DNA of 64,000 nucleotides from Antribacter gilvus (GCF_003946865.1 NZ_QXTH01000001.1:186001-250000), one strand, 5' to 3'. Positions 1-9,103 are shown, numbered from the stretch's first letter. The notes: generated from the letters alone by a model not told the origin. Program-made: numbers and translations.

Positions 1-203
1 ACCGCGACCAGCCCGGCGCCCAGCCAGGGCAGCAGGCTGCGGGGGCCGCCCCAGCCGGGGGCGGTCGACGACGCGGCGGCGGCGCCCGTGTCGCCCGCGG
101 CGACGCGCTGCCGCACGGCGTCCGCGACCCCAGCGGGGTCGCCGTGCTGCGCGGTGCGCGCGAAGGACTCCCGCAGCAGGTCGTCCAGCGAGGTGTCAGC
201 CAC
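1..203 (-). CDS. Sigma-operon partner membrane protein, N-terminal part (runs off the window)
   Basis: Only the first 67 codons are visible. The GTG start (203-201) overlaps the stop of the upstream sigma factor gene by 8 bases, so the two are probably translationally coupled. The N-terminus is hydrophilic (begins ADTSLDDLLRESFAR) and by about residue 57 a hydrophobic stretch begins (LLPWLGAGLVA), as expected for a cytoplasmic domain followed by a membrane helix. Genes placed directly after an ECF sigma gene often encode the cognate anti-sigma factor; no HxxxCxxC zinc motif is seen in the visible part. The role is therefore inferred from position only. Confidence 0.55.
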   Translation of the reverse strand, partial: MADTSLDDLLRESFARTAQHGDPAGVADAVRQRVAAGDTGAAAASSTAPGWGGPRSLLPWLGAGLVA

Positions 204-723
204 GGTGGTCCTCCTTCCGCAGCCGCGCCGCCAAGGCCTTCCTGGCCCGGAACAGCTGTGTCTTGACCGTCCCGGTGCTCACGCCCAGGCCCGCCGCGAT
301 CTGCTCCACCGGCTGGTCGAGCAGGTAGTGGAGCACGCAGACCTGGCGCTGCCGGTCGGGGAGCGCGGCGAGCGCGCGGGCCACGTCCACGTCGACGGCG
401 TCGGACGCCCCCGTCACCGGGCCCACGGCCGTGGCGGCCTCGACCCGGGCGCCGATGCGGTGCAGGGCCCGCGACTCCGCGTCACGCGACCGCCGCAGGT
501 CTCTGGCGCGGTTGCTGGCCACCACGGTGATCCACGCGGCGAGGTTCTCGACAGGCCTGGACGGCGGCTTCGCCAGGAAACCCACGAGGGCGTCCTGGAC
601 GGCGTCGGCCGCGTCCTGCGGGCTGCCGGTGATCAGACCGACCGCAGCGACGACCTTCGGGTACTCGCGCGCGACGAAGGCATCCAGGTCGACCTGGGCC
701 TCTCCCGCCACGACTGTGCTCAC
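196..723 (-). CDS. RNA polymerase ECF sigma factor (SigE-like)
   Basis: A 175-residue sigma-70 family protein of the extracytoplasmic-function class, which directs RNA polymerase to a small regulon. Region 2 lies at about residues 14-85 (EYPKVVAAVGLITG... AAWITVVASNRARD) and region 4 at about 113-168, with the helix-turn-helix segment QIAAGLGVSTGTVKTQLFRAR. The linker between them is short, as in ECF factors. The start is GTG at 723 with a GAGG element about 8 bases upstream; an alternative in-frame start is not evident. It is followed with overlap by a putative membrane-bound partner, suggesting a sigma/anti-sigma operon. Target regulon unknown. Confidence 0.9.
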   Translation of the reverse strand: MSTVVAGEAQVDLDAFVAREYPKVVAAVGLITGSPQDAADAVQDALVGFLAKPPSRPVENLAAWITVVASNRARDLRRSRDAESRALHRIGARVEAATAVGPVTGASDAVDVDVARALAALPDRQRQVCVLHYLLDQPVEQIAAGLGVSTGTVKTQLFRARKALAARLRKEDHRG

Positions 724-849
724 ATGGCCTCGACGTGTGAGGAGGCCCGTCAGGTTGACACGGCCTGGAGAGCCACATGATGGCGTGGGCGCTGGGGACT
801 CGTCCCAGGGTGACGGGTGATTACGCGGGTGGACCTGAGGTCGCCGCCA

Positions 850-1545
850 TCAGGAGGCGACGAGCTCCTCGAGCGCGACGTCGGTCCCGGTCACCGTGAT
901 GCGGACGGAGCCGTCGGCGACCTCGACCGCGTCCAGCGCGACGCCCTCGGGCAGCGTGAGCGAGACCTCGATGCCCGTGAGGAGGTCGGCGACCGCGCCG
1001 GGCAGGTCCTCGACCGGGCGGGGGCCGGAGCCTGTGTCGACGGAGACGACGTCGAGAGCGAGCGTGCCGGCGTCGGACACCCGGGGGCTGCCCGCGACCG
1101 CCAGCGGCAGCCCGAGGACGGTGCCCGACAGGACCAGGGTGTCGCCCTCCGTGCCGAGGTCGCCCGCGAGGCCGGACTGCTCCTGCAGCGCCTGCTCCAG
1201 ATCGTCCACAGCGAGGAGGCCCGAGGCGGTCCCGGTCGCGACGGGGTAGGGCGGCGAGATGCCCACGCCGCGCGCGTCGATCGTGAGGTCGGTGATCGTG
1301 TAGCCGCCGAACGACGCAGTGCCGGCCGCGCCGGTCACGTGCGTCAGCTCGCCCTGTGCGACCTGGGTGAGGAACGGGAACCCGGTGATGTCGAGGCTCG
1401 CCCCCGTGACCTCGGCCTCCTGCTCGAAGGCCTGGACCGCGGCGCTCTCCGCGGTTCGCACAGCGACGCGGTCGCCCACCACCAGCACGGCGGCGAGTGC
1501 GACCAGCGTCACGAGCCATCCCAGAGCACGTCTCACGGGCGCCAC
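850..1545 (-). CDS. DUF2993 family exported/membrane-anchored protein
   Basis: A 231-residue protein with one N-terminal hydrophobic helix (RRALGWLVTLVALAAVLVVG) followed by a repetitive beta-rich domain typical of DUF2993 (LmeA-like) proteins: AESAAVQAFEQ, then DITGFPFLTQVAQGEL, LTIDARGVG and repeated short strands. Family members are membrane or cell-envelope proteins of actinobacteria; mycobacterial LmeA binds phosphoinositides and affects lipomannan. I chose GTG 1545 (or GTG 1536, nine bases on) over the longer frame open to 1680, because the extra 45 residues are low-complexity and precede the membrane helix. Substrate and exact function here are unknown. Confidence 0.75.
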   Translation of the reverse strand: MAPVRRALGWLVTLVALAAVLVVGDRVAVRTAESAAVQAFEQEAEVTGASLDITGFPFLTQVAQGELTHVTGAAGTASFGGYTITDLTIDARGVGISPPYPVATGTASGLLAVDDLEQALQEQSGLAGDLGTEGDTLVLSGTVLGLPLAVAGSPRVSDAGTLALDVVSVDTGSGPRPVEDLPGAVADLLTGIEVSLTLPEGVALDAVEVADGSVRITVTGTDVALEELVAS

Positions 1546-1702
1546 CCTACGGGGTGTGGGTAGGCGTTCCCAGGGTGCGGCAGGGTCATAGAGGCCGCTG
1601 CCGCGGCCGACGTGTCGGCTCGACGGGGTGTGCGGGTTGGAGGCCGACGGCGGGGTTGTGGACGACGTGGTTGTCCACATCTTTGCAGGTCAGCGAGCGA
1701 AA

Positions 1703-1716
1703 AGAACGCTTGTTCG
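1703..1716. promoter_or_regulatory. LexA (SOS) box-like operator
   Basis: The sequence AGAACGCTTGTTCG reads on the minus strand as CGAACAAGCGTTCT. It matches the actinobacterial LexA consensus CGAAC-N4-GTTCG at all but the last base. It sits about 75 bases before the preferred start of the DUF222/HNH gene. Genes of the 13E12 family in mycobacteria are known to carry LexA boxes, so SOS control is a reasonable inference. Confidence 0.65.
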
Positions 1717-1789
1717 ATAGGCTGTGAGGGTCGGGCAGGGGGCCCGGCGGGGCCGCTTCGCGGCCCGTTCCGGTCGCTGGGGGGTGGTC

Positions 1790-3565
1790 ATGGTGGTGCT
1801 TTCGGCAACGAGGGTGTCCGACGGCGCACGCTCGGGCGCGGGTGGTCCCGGCACGCCGCTGGACGGCCTGGACGGCCTGGACGGGCCGGACGGGCTCGAC
1901 GCGCTGGACGGGCTTGGTGGGGGTCCGGGGCTCGCGGCGGCCCTGGCCGCCCTGTGCGGCGCGGACACCGGCGGCACCGACACCGGCGACGCGGACGGTG
2001 GCGGCGCGGATCTGAGGCGCCTGGACGACGCGGGCCTGCTGGACGTCGCGGCGGGGTGGGCGCGGCTGATCGGTTGGGCCACGACTCGTCAGGCTGCGGT
2101 CGCGGGCGAGCTCGGTCGGCGGCGGGGCTGGTCGGTCCCCAAGGCCCAGGCTGCGGTGGAGCTCGGTGCCCGGCTCGGGGTGCCGACGTTCGAGGCGGAC
2201 AAGGTCATGGCCCGCGGGGCGGGCCTGGCCCACCACCCGCAGGTCGCCGCGGCGTTGGCGGGTGGGCGGATCGACGTGGTCAAGGTGGACCTGCTCCTGA
2301 CCGCGGGCAGCACGATGACCGTTGAGCAGCGGGTCGAGGCGATCGCCGAGGTCCTGCCGCAGGCCGGGGAACGGTCCCGGTCCTGGGTGCGGGACCAGAT
2401 GCGGGCCCATGCCCGCCGTCACCTGACCCCGGCGCAGGTGGCCCGGGCCGAGCGGGACCGGCGGGCGGTGTACCTGGACCCGGTCGAGGGCGGCACGATG
2501 GCGTGGCTGTCCGCGCTGCTCCCGGCTGCCGACGCGGCTGCGGTGTGGGACACCCTGGACACCGCCGGACGGACCGTGAAGCGGGCGGGCAAGGATCGCA
2601 CCCTGGCCCAGGCTCGCGCGGACGTCCTGACCGGCATCCTGACCGGGCGCCTCATCCTGCCCACCGACACCACCGACACCACCGACCCCGAGGCCACCGA
2701 CCCCGAGGCCACCGAGGCTGTCGAGACGACCAAGCCCGCCGGCTCGGCGCCGACGTCCCAGCCGGGCCTGCCCATACCGGGTGTCCCGGCCCCTGAGCCC
2801 ACTGAACCTGAGCCGGAGCCGGTGCCCGGGGAAGGTGTGCGGGTGACGGTCCTGCCGGTGCGTCCGGTCATCCGGGTCACGGTCGCGGCCTCGACCCTGC
2901 TCGGGCAGGACGACGAGCCCGGGTTCCTGGACGGGTACGGACCCATCGACGCGGACACCGCCGCCCTGCTCGCCGCCCCGGGCGACTCCGGCACGACCTG
3001 CGGAACGGGTGGGACGTGGCAGCGGCTGGTGACCGACCCGGTCACCGGCATCCTGACCGACCACTCCACCCACACTTACGTCCCGGGCCCGGTACTGCGC
3101 GCCGCGGTCCTGGCCCGGGACGGCAGCTGCCAGTTCCTGCAGTGCGACCGGCCCGGCACCACCGCCGACCTCGACCACCTCCAGACGTTCGACCACACCC
3201 TGGATCCCGCCACCCTCCCGCCCGGGACCCCGGGGCAGACCCGGGCAGCGAACCTGCAGCTCCTGTGCCGCCGGCATCACAACGCCAAGACCCACCACGG
3301 CTGGACCGCCCAGCGCGAACCCACGACCGGGACCACGACCTGGACCGCGCCGACCGGCCACACCTACACCCGCCCAGCCACCCAGCACGGCCCACGGACC
3401 CCCGGCACGGCGACCCCCGGCACAATCCCGGCAACCACAGGCCGCAAGCCCGCGACCCTGCGCGCCCACGACCGAGCACGCCTCACCGGACCACCCGTCA
3501 ACAACCGCACCGGCCCCCAGGCTCCAGCCACATCGACAGCCGACCCAGGACAACCACCCTTCTAA
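1790..3565 (+). CDS. DUF222 / HNH endonuclease domain protein (13E12 repeat family)
   Basis: A 591-residue protein. The N-terminal two thirds is the alpha-helical DUF222 region (AAALAALCG... DVAAGWARLIGWATTRQAAV... VPTFEADKVMARG). The C-terminal HNH domain (about residues 430-505) carries LARDGSCQFLQCDRPGTTAD, then DH, and later LLCRRHHNAKTHHGW: paired cysteines plus the His/Asn pattern of an HNH nuclease. Pro/Thr-rich linkers lie around 2670-2830. ATG 1790 follows a G-rich stretch; GTG 1724 is an in-frame alternative. The family is multicopy in actinobacteria and of uncertain function; SOS regulation is suggested by the LexA-like box upstream. It could be selfish or repair-associated. Confidence 0.85.
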   Translation: MVVLSATRVSDGARSGAGGPGTPLDGLDGLDGPDGLDALDGLGGGPGLAAALAALCGADTGGTDTGDADGGGADLRRLDDAGLLDVAAGWARLIGWATTRQAAVAGELGRRRGWSVPKAQAAVELGARLGVPTFEADKVMARGAGLAHHPQVAAALAGGRIDVVKVDLLLTAGSTMTVEQRVEAIAEVLPQAGERSRSWVRDQMRAHARRHLTPAQVARAERDRRAVYLDPVEGGTMAWLSALLPAADAAAVWDTLDTAGRTVKRAGKDRTLAQARADVLTGILTGRLILPTDTTDTTDPEATDPEATEAVETTKPAGSAPTSQPGLPIPGVPAPEPTEPEPEPVPGEGVRVTVLPVRPVIRVTVAASTLLGQDDEPGFLDGYGPIDADTAALLAAPGDSGTTCGTGGTWQRLVTDPVTGILTDHSTHTYVPGPVLRAAVLARDGSCQFLQCDRPGTTADLDHLQTFDHTLDPATLPPGTPGQTRAANLQLLCRRHHNAKTHHGWTAQREPTTGTTTWTAPTGHTYTRPATQHGPRTPGTATPGTIPATTGRKPATLRAHDRARLTGPPVNNRTGPQAPATSTADPGQPPF

Positions 3566-3583
3566 GGCCGCTACCCGGCTTCC

Positions 3584-3628
3584 GCGTCGACACCCCCCGC
3601 GTCGACACCGCCCGCGTCGACACCGCCC
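3584..3628. repeat. Three tandem copies of a 15-bp unit between convergent genes
   Basis: The unit GCGTCGACACCGCCC occurs at 3584 (one mismatch), 3599 and 3614, between the stop of the HNH gene and the stop of the convergent EamA gene. Three copies without variable spacers make this a small tandem repeat, not a CRISPR. Confidence 0.8.
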
Positions 3629-3638
3629 GCGGGTCCAC

Positions 3639-4622
3639 TCAGAGGCGAGCGTCCGCCTTCGGGACATCCGCCTGGGGGACCTCCGTGGGCGAGCGGTGTG
3701 TGGCCGGGGCGACCGGGGGCCGCCGTCGGGCGCCGAAGCGCAGCAGGCCCGACGTGACTGCCACGCCCAGCAGGAGCAGGAGGCCGCCTCCGGCCTCGGC
3801 GGCGTTGGGCACCTCGCCCTGCACCGCCCAGGCCGCGGCGATGCCCACCACCGGGACCAGCATGGTGAACGGGGCGACCGCCCCGGCGCGGTGCCGGGTG
3901 AGCAGCGTGTTCCAGATGCCGTAACCCACCAGGCTCGCGAGCCATGCCGTGTACAGCGTGGAGACGATGGCGGTGCCGCTCAGGTGCGTCAGGGAGTACC
4001 CGACGGCGCCCGGCCCGTCGAGCGCCAGCGCGAGCCCGAACATCGGGACGGGCACGACCAGAGCCGACCAGACGGTCATCGAGAGCCCCGACATGGGGTT
4101 CGGCGCCGCGCCTCCCGCGGGGGCCGCGGCCCCCAGCCGGCGCACGATCACGTTGCCCGTCGCCCACGAGGCCGCGGCGGCGATCGCCAGGAGGAGGGCC
4201 AGCGCCGGGGTGCTCGCGCTGCGACCGAGCCCCACGACGAGCAGGCCGATCGCGCCGATCACCACGCCGACGAGCTGCGGCGGCGTGGGTCGCTCGCGGA
4301 GCGCCACCGACGCGAACACGACGGTGAACGCCACCTGCGCCTGCAGCACCAGCGATGCGATGCCCGGCGGCAGCCCGAGGGCGATCGCCGTGTACAGGAG
4401 CGCGAACTGGCCCAGGCTGAGGAACGCCCCGACGAGCAGGACGTCGCGCAGCCGGGCCGTGGGCCGCGGCACGAGGAAGATCGCCGGCACCAGCACCACG
4501 ACGAACCGGATCGCCACGAAGAGCGCCGGTGGCACGTCGGCCACGCCGTAGTCGATCGCGAGGAAGTTCAGGCCCCAGATGACGGTGACGAGCACGGCAA
4601 GGAGCGAGTGACGCAGGGGCAT
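3639..4622 (-). CDS. EamA/DMT-superfamily transporter
   Basis: A 327-residue integral membrane protein with about ten hydrophobic helices in two homologous EamA repeats. Typical segments are VIWGLNFLAIDYG in the first helix, LVLQAQVAFTVVFASVALRE closing repeat 1, and PFTMLVPVVGIAAAWAV in repeat 2. These are drug/metabolite exporters; in this subgroup (YdcZ/RhtA-like) amino acids or metabolites are common cargo, but the substrate cannot be read from the sequence. The C-terminal tail after about residue 290 is hydrophilic (RRRPPVAPATHRSPTEVPQ) and partly encoded next to the tandem repeat. Start ATG 4622 directly precedes the first membrane helix. Confidence 0.88.
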   Translation of the reverse strand: MPLRHSLLAVLVTVIWGLNFLAIDYGVADVPPALFVAIRFVVVLVPAIFLVPRPTARLRDVLLVGAFLSLGQFALLYTAIALGLPPGIASLVLQAQVAFTVVFASVALRERPTPPQLVGVVIGAIGLLVVGLGRSASTPALALLLAIAAAASWATGNVIVRRLGAAAPAGGAAPNPMSGLSMTVWSALVVPVPMFGLALALDGPGAVGYSLTHLSGTAIVSTLYTAWLASLVGYGIWNTLLTRHRAGAVAPFTMLVPVVGIAAAWAVQGEVPNAAEAGGGLLLLLGVAVTSGLLRFGARRRPPVAPATHRSPTEVPQADVPKADARL

Positions 4623-4668
4623 GTCGTCATCCTCCGTCGCGGGACCGTGAAGCGTCTATCGCGTATCA

Positions 4669-4708
4669 CTGTCGGACCGTTCAGCGGCGCTGAACGGTCC
4701 TGCCGACA
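4669..4708 (-). terminator. Hairpin terminator of the F420-type oxidoreductase gene
   Basis: A 12-bp perfect stem (4674-4685 with 4689-4700, GGC loop) extends outwards through CTGTCGG/CCGACAG. It lies just after the stop of the minus-strand gene at 4722 and before the start of the EamA gene, so it most likely ends the oxidoreductase transcript. Confidence 0.65.
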
Positions 4709-4721
4709 GCCGAGTGGCCCG

Positions 4722-5132
4722 TCAGGCCACGGGCCGGAGCCGGATCAGCGGGATGACGCGGTCGGTCCGCTTCTCGTAGTCGCCGAAGCCGGGCATCTCG
4801 CTGACGACCCGCTGCCAGACGACGGCCCGCTCGTCCGGGCCGAGCTCCTCGGCCTTGACCCGGAGGGTCCGGGTGCCGACCTCGACGTCGAGCTCCGGGT
4901 TCGCCACGAGGTTGTGGTACCAGGAGGGGTTGTCCGGGGCCCCGCCCTTGGAGGCGACGACGATCATCGCGCCGTCCGGCTCCGGGAAGTACACGACGGG
5001 GTGGACCCGCTCAAGCCCGCTCTTTGCCCCCACGGTGTGGAGCAGGATCATGTTCGCGCCCTCGAACGGTCCGCCGACGCGGCCCTCGTTCGCGCGGAAC
5101 TCCTCGATGACCTTCGTGTTCCAGTCGCTCAT
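4722..5132 (-). CDS. Nitroreductase-family deazaflavin (F420)-dependent oxidoreductase
   Basis: A 136-residue protein of the Ddn/DUF385 split-barrel family. Features: N-terminal VIEEFRANEGRVGGPFEGAN, then LLHTVGAKSG, PVVYFPEPDGAMIVVASKGG and APDNPSWYHNLVANPELDV, ending RVIPLIRLRPVA. The K(S)G and NPxWYxNL motifs are typical of family members that bind coenzyme F420 and reduce hydrophobic or quinone-like substrates. The start is ATG 5132 (MSDWNTKV); the much longer open frame upstream is only an antisense shadow of purL. It is transcribed divergently from purL, sharing a 147-base promoter region. Physiological substrate unknown. Confidence 0.9.
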   Translation of the reverse strand: MSDWNTKVIEEFRANEGRVGGPFEGANMILLHTVGAKSGLERVHPVVYFPEPDGAMIVVASKGGAPDNPSWYHNLVANPELDVEVGTRTLRVKAEELGPDERAVVWQRVVSEMPGFGDYEKRTDRVIPLIRLRPVA

Positions 5133-5222
5133 GAACAGCGCAACCGTGTGGCGTGCGTGACGCATTCCCAGCCCGGGGGATCTGCCTGTGGACGGCCGCG
5201 CCGGGCCCAGGGAGGCGAAAGG

Positions 5223-5228
5223 TAGACT
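5223..5228 (+). promoter_or_regulatory. Putative -10 box of purL
   Basis: TAGACT matches the actinobacterial TANNNT -10 pattern. It lies 51 bases before the purL start, in the divergent intergenic region. No convincing -35 or riboswitch was recognised. Confidence 0.35.
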
Positions 5229-5279
5229 GGCGGCGCGCCGCAGTGCGCCGCCAATCCCACTCCGCACGCGAGGAACTAC

Positions 5280-7604
5280 ATGACCGCGCCCGCGTCCCAG
5301 GCCCCTTCTCGTCCGCAGCTCGACACGGTCGAGAACGCGGCCGCCCACCCCGACGAGGCCCAGCCGTTCGGCGAGCTGGGGCTCAAGCCGGACGAGTACC
5401 AGCGCATCAAGGACATCCTGGGGCGGCGCCCCACCGCCGCGGAGCTGGCGATGTACTCGGTGATGTGGTCCGAGCACTGCTCGTACAAGTCCTCGAAGGT
5501 GCACCTGCGCACGTTCGGCGAGCGCGTCACCGACGAGATGAAGGAGCACCTCCTCGTCGGGATCGGCGAGAACGCCGGCGTCGTCGACATCGGCGACGGC
5601 TGGGCCGTCACGTTCAAGGTCGAGTCGCACAACCACCCGTCGTTCGTGGAGCCGTACCAGGGTGCGGCGACCGGCGTGGGCGGCATCGTCCGCGACATCA
5701 TCTCGATGGGCGCGCGTCCGGTCGCGATCATGGACCAGCTGCGCTTCGGCGACGTGAACCACCCCGACACGGCGCGCGTCGTGCACGGAGTGGTGTCCGG
5801 CGTCGGCGGCTACGGCAACTCGCTCGGCCTGCCGAACATCGGCGGTGAGCTCGTGTTCGACGCCTCCTACCAGGGCAACCCGCTCGTCAACGCGCTCTGC
5901 GTCGGGGTGCTCCGCCACGAGGACATCCACCTGGCCAACGCCTCCGGCATCGGCAACAAGGTGGTGCTCTTCGGCGCGCGCACGGGCGGCGACGGCATCG
6001 GCGGCGCCTCGATCCTCGCGTCCGAGACGTTCGAGGACGGCGTCCCCGCCAAGCGCCCGTCGGTACAGGTGGGCGACCCCTTCATGGAGAAGGTCCTCAT
6101 CGAGTGCTGCCTCGAGCTGTACGCGGCCAAGGTCGTGGAGGGCATCCAGGACCTCGGGGCCGCCGGCATCTCGTGCGCCACCTCGGAGCTCGCCTCCAAC
6201 GGTGACGGCGGCATGCACGTGGACCTCGACGACGTGCTCCTGCGCGACCCCACGCTCAACGCCGGCGAGATCCTCATGTCGGAGTCGCAGGAGCGCATGA
6301 TGGCCGTCGTCCGGCCGGACAAGCTCGAGGAGTTCCTCGCGATCACGTCGCGGTGGGACGTCGAGACCGCCGTGATCGGCGAGGTCAACGACTCCGGCCG
6401 CCTGACGATCGACCACCACGGCCAGCGGATCGTGGACGTCGACCCCCGCACCGTGGCCCACGAGGGCCCCGTGTACCACCGGCCCTACGCGCGGCCCGCC
6501 TGGCAGGACGCGCTGAACGCCTCCGGGACGGTCGCCGCAGGGCTCGCCCGGCCGACGTCGGGCGGGGAGCTCCGGGAGACCGCGCTGACGCTGCTCGCCT
6601 CGCCGAACCTGGCGAGCAAGGCGTGGGTGACCAACCAGTACGACCGCTTCGTCCAGGGCAACACGGCCCTCGCCCAGCCCGACGACGGCGGCGTGATCCG
6701 CGTCGACGAGACCACAGGCCTCGGCGTGGCGCTCGCGACCGACGCCAACGGCCGCTACGGCAAGCTCGACCCGCGCACCGGCGCGGCGCTGGCGCTCGCT
6801 GAGGCGTACCGCAACGTCGCGACCGCCGGCGCGACGCCGCTCGCGGTGACGGACTGCCTCAACTTCGGCTCGCCCGAGGACCCCGACTCGATGTGGCAGC
6901 TCGTCGAGGCCATCGAGGGCCTTGCCGACGCCTGCAAGGAGCTGGGTGTGCCGGTCACCGGGGGCAACGTCTCCCTCTACAACGGCACGGGCGAGCCCGG
7001 CCAGGTGGACTCGTCGATCCACCCCACCCCCGTGGTGGGCGTGCTCGGCGTGCTCGACGACGTCCGCACCGCCGTGCCGTCCGGCTGGCGCGAGGCAGGC
7101 CTCTCGGTGCTGATCCTCGGCGTGACCCGTGACGAGCTCGACGGTTCCGCGTGGGCCGACGTCGTCCACCGCCACCTCGGCGGCCTGCCGCCGCGGGTGG
7201 ACCTGGCTGCCGAGAAGGCTCTGGCCTCCGTGCTCGTCGGGGCGCGCAAGGCCGGCACCGTCACGGCCGCGCACGACCTGTCGGAGGGCGGCCTCGCCCA
7301 GGCGCTGCTGGAGTCCTCGCTGCGGTTCGGCACGGGCGTGTCGGTGTCGCTGGAGGGCCTGACCGCCCGCGACGGCGTCGACCCGTTCGTCGCGCTGTTC
7401 TCGGAGTCGACGGCCCGGGTGCTCGTCGCCGTGGCGCCGGAGTCCGAGGCCGCGCTCGTCGCGGCGGCCGAGGGTGCCGGCGTGCCGGTGCTGCGGCTCG
7501 GCGTGACCGGTGGGTCCGCCGTCGTGGTCGAGGGCGTCTTCGAGGTGCCGCTCGACGAGGCACGCGAGGCGTTCGAGGGAACGCTGCCGCGCATCTTCGG
7601 TTGA
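5280..7604 (+). CDS. purL: Phosphoribosylformylglycinamidine synthase, large subunit PurL
   Basis: A 774-residue PurL of the small (multi-subunit, PurSQL) class. It converts FGAR, ATP and glutamine-derived ammonia to FGAM in step 4 of de novo purine synthesis. Visible marks: [15 protein letters not shown] near residue 60; [20 protein letters not shown] (substrate/Mg site, about residues 115-134); LPNIGGE; and the second-half AIRS-like motif [17 protein letters not shown] and GNVSLYN. The glutaminase domain is absent, so purQ and purS must lie elsewhere. ATG 5280 has AGGA five bases upstream. A strong hairpin follows, so it appears monocistronic here, separated by 17 kb from purF-purM. Confidence 0.97.
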   Translation: MTAPASQAPSRPQLDTVENAAAHPDEAQPFGELGLKPDEYQRIKDILGRRPTAAELAMYSVMWSEHCSYKSSKVHLRTFGERVTDEMKEHLLVGIGENAGVVDIGDGWAVTFKVESHNHPSFVEPYQGAATGVGGIVRDIISMGARPVAIMDQLRFGDVNHPDTARVVHGVVSGVGGYGNSLGLPNIGGELVFDASYQGNPLVNALCVGVLRHEDIHLANASGIGNKVVLFGARTGGDGIGGASILASETFEDGVPAKRPSVQVGDPFMEKVLIECCLELYAAKVVEGIQDLGAAGISCATSELASNGDGGMHVDLDDVLLRDPTLNAGEILMSESQERMMAVVRPDKLEEFLAITSRWDVETAVIGEVNDSGRLTIDHHGQRIVDVDPRTVAHEGPVYHRPYARPAWQDALNASGTVAAGLARPTSGGELRETALTLLASPNLASKAWVTNQYDRFVQGNTALAQPDDGGVIRVDETTGLGVALATDANGRYGKLDPRTGAALALAEAYRNVATAGATPLAVTDCLNFGSPEDPDSMWQLVEAIEGLADACKELGVPVTGGNVSLYNGTGEPGQVDSSIHPTPVVGVLGVLDDVRTAVPSGWREAGLSVLILGVTRDELDGSAWADVVHRHLGGLPPRVDLAAEKALASVLVGARKAGTVTAAHDLSEGGLAQALLESSLRFGTGVSVSLEGLTARDGVDPFVALFSESTARVLVAVAPESEAALVAAAEGAGVPVLRLGVTGGSAVVVEGVFEVPLDEAREAFEGTLPRIFG

Positions 7605-7610
7605 GGCTTC

Positions 7611-7652
7611 GGCAGCCCGTCGGATGAACTGTCGATCATCCGACGGGCTGCC
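7611..7652 (+). terminator. purL terminator hairpin
   Basis: A perfect 17-bp inverted repeat (7611-7627 with 7636-7652) and an 8-base loop, starting six bases after the purL stop. Its arm sequence (GGCAG..CGTCGGATGA) recurs in a second hairpin at 53049-53107. Confidence 0.85.
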
Positions 7653-7742
7653 GCGACCGGCGGCTCAGCCCTGGACGAGCGAGGAGAGCGTCGCGGAAGA
7701 GCGAGGTGGCGTCTCCTGGCAGGCGACCGCCTCGCCGCTCAG

Positions 7743-7748
7743 TACGCT
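7743..7748 (+). promoter_or_regulatory. -10 box of a probable leaderless gene
   Basis: TACGCT (TANNNT type) ends six bases before ATG 7755, placing the transcription start at or next to the start codon. Confidence 0.45.
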
Positions 7749-7754
7749 CCCGGC

Positions 7755-8285
7755 ATGACAGACGAAGCGGCCGGCCTGCAGCGCCGGATCCGGGCGTGGT
7801 TGATCGTGTTCATCGTGGGCCTGGCGCTCAGCGGCCTGACGGCGTTCCCCATGGTCACCGAGGTGCGGCTGCTCGACCAGATGGTCACGGCCTGGCGGGT
7901 GGACGAGTGGCTGCCACCCTTCGCCGAGTGGATCACCCGCGTCCGCGCCGGCTACGAGGTGGTGGCCGCCCAGCATCCGTTCATCCTCTACGGCACGGAC
8001 TGGCTCGCGTTTGCGCACCTGGTCATCGCCGTCGCCTTCTGGGGTCCCTACCGCGATCCCGTGCGGAACGTGTGGGTGGTCCAGTTCGGTCTGATCGCCT
8101 GTGCGGGCGTGATCCCGCTCGCCGTGATCTGCGGTCCCATCCGCGGCATCCCCTGGGGCTGGACCCTCATCGACATGTCGTTCGGAGTCTTCGGGGCGAT
8201 CCCCCTGTGGATCGTGCTGCGGATGATCCGCCGCCTGGAGGCGATGCTCCGCGAGGCGGTGGAGCCGGTGAGCCTCAGGGCATGA
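7755..8285 (+). CDS. Conserved hypothetical membrane protein, about four helices
   Basis: A 176-residue protein not assigned to a named family. Hydrophobic segments lie at about residues 14-35 (WLIVFIVGLALSGLTAFPMV), 78-98 (LAFAHLVIAVAFWGPY), 109-128 (FGLIACAGVIPLAVICGPI) and 135-155. A short basic C-terminal tail (RMIRRLEAMLRE) follows. No catalytic motif is apparent. The start ATG is preceded at the leaderless distance by TACGCT and has no Shine-Dalgarno sequence. It stands alone between purL and a convergent sigma operon, so context gives no functional hint. Confidence 0.8.
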   Translation: MTDEAAGLQRRIRAWLIVFIVGLALSGLTAFPMVTEVRLLDQMVTAWRVDEWLPPFAEWITRVRAGYEVVAAQHPFILYGTDWLAFAHLVIAVAFWGPYRDPVRNVWVVQFGLIACAGVIPLAVICGPIRGIPWGWTLIDMSFGVFGAIPLWIVLRMIRRLEAMLREAVEPVSLRA

Positions 8286-8313
8286 GCACGAGGCCGCGGG
8301 ACGACAGCCGGCT

Positions 8314-9093
8314 CTAGGGAGTCTCGATCGTCGCAGTCCTCGTGCTGCCGTCCTGCAGCGTGGCCGTCGCCTCGCCGGTGAGGGACAGCTCCCCGGGAGC
8401 CCACACCGCCCACCACCCGTCGGACACCGAGGCCCGGGCCGTGGTCCCGTCGTCGAGCGCCACCTCGACGGCGACGACGTCGGCCCCGGCCCGGCCGAAC
8501 GCCGACGTGAGCGCGCCCGCCCCCGCGTTGCCGGAGGTCCACGAGGTGGTCCCGTGGTGGAGGGTGAGGAGGCCGTCCGCTGCGGGCAGGACGGTGTCGA
8601 GTGGCTCCGGCGTCAGGCTGGCGTTCTGGACGACGTCCCAGGTACCCGCCGTCGTACCGACGGTGGCGAGGCACTCGCTCCAGACACCCTCCCCTGCCTG
8701 GACCACGTACGTGTAGTCGCCGCGCACCTCGGTGAGCACCGGCTGGACCGGGACCTCGACGGAGAGCTGCCCGGTGTCGTCCGGCCAGCGCGTCATCGGC
8801 TCGCACTCGGTCGCCAGGCCGACCGGAACGACCGACGACACCTGGGACGGGACGCGGGTCCACGTGGCGAACGCCGTCGGCGTGCTCCACGGCGAGGTGA
8901 CCACCAGGGCGATCCCGGTGGCGACCGCGAGGGCGGCGGACACCAGGACCGGGCGTCCCGCACGCGTCCGCAGCGGGACCCGGCGCTCGGTGCGCAGGAT
9001 GGCGGCGAGTTCCGGGTCGTTCGGGGAGCCAGGAGCACGCAGGGCGCGGGCGGGGTCGAGCTCGACCACTGCCTTCATCACGGGAGAGTGCAC
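8314..9093 (-). CDS. Single-pass membrane protein encoded after an ECF sigma factor (possible anti-sigma or target protein)
   Basis: A 259-residue protein with a short cytoplasmic N-terminus (DPARALRAPGSPNDPELAAIL), one membrane helix at about residues 42-60 (VLVSAALAVATGIALVVTSP), and an extracytoplasmic domain. That domain is rich in Thr/Val/Trp and holds CEPMTRWPDD and a second Cys at GVWSECLATVG, a possible disulfide pair. GTG 9093 has GGAG six bases upstream and starts ten bases after the sigma gene stop. The topology matches membrane partners of ECF factors, although no zinc anti-sigma motif is present. Confidence 0.7.
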   Translation of the reverse strand: MHSPVMKAVVELDPARALRAPGSPNDPELAAILRTERRVPLRTRAGRPVLVSAALAVATGIALVVTSPWSTPTAFATWTRVPSQVSSVVPVGLATECEPMTRWPDDTGQLSVEVPVQPVLTEVRGDYTYVVQAGEGVWSECLATVGTTAGTWDVVQNASLTPEPLDTVLPAADGLLTLHHGTTSWTSGNAGAGALTSAFGRAGADVVAVEVALDDGTTARASVSDGWWAVWAPGELSLTGEATATLQDGSTRTATIETP

Positions 9094-9103
9094 GGTCGTC
9101 TCC

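Noticed and set aside
3584-3628. CRISPR-like repeat
   Set aside because: Three contiguous 15-mers with no spacers and no cas genes: a short tandem repeat.
1586-3667. A 693-codon minus-strand frame opposite the HNH gene
   Set aside because: Repetitive Gly/Arg sequence arising from the GC-rich plus-strand gene; no motif.
4722-7274. An 850-codon minus-strand frame opposite purL
   Set aside because: Only its last 136 codons encode a recognisable protein (the F420-type enzyme, start at 5132). The rest mirrors purL.
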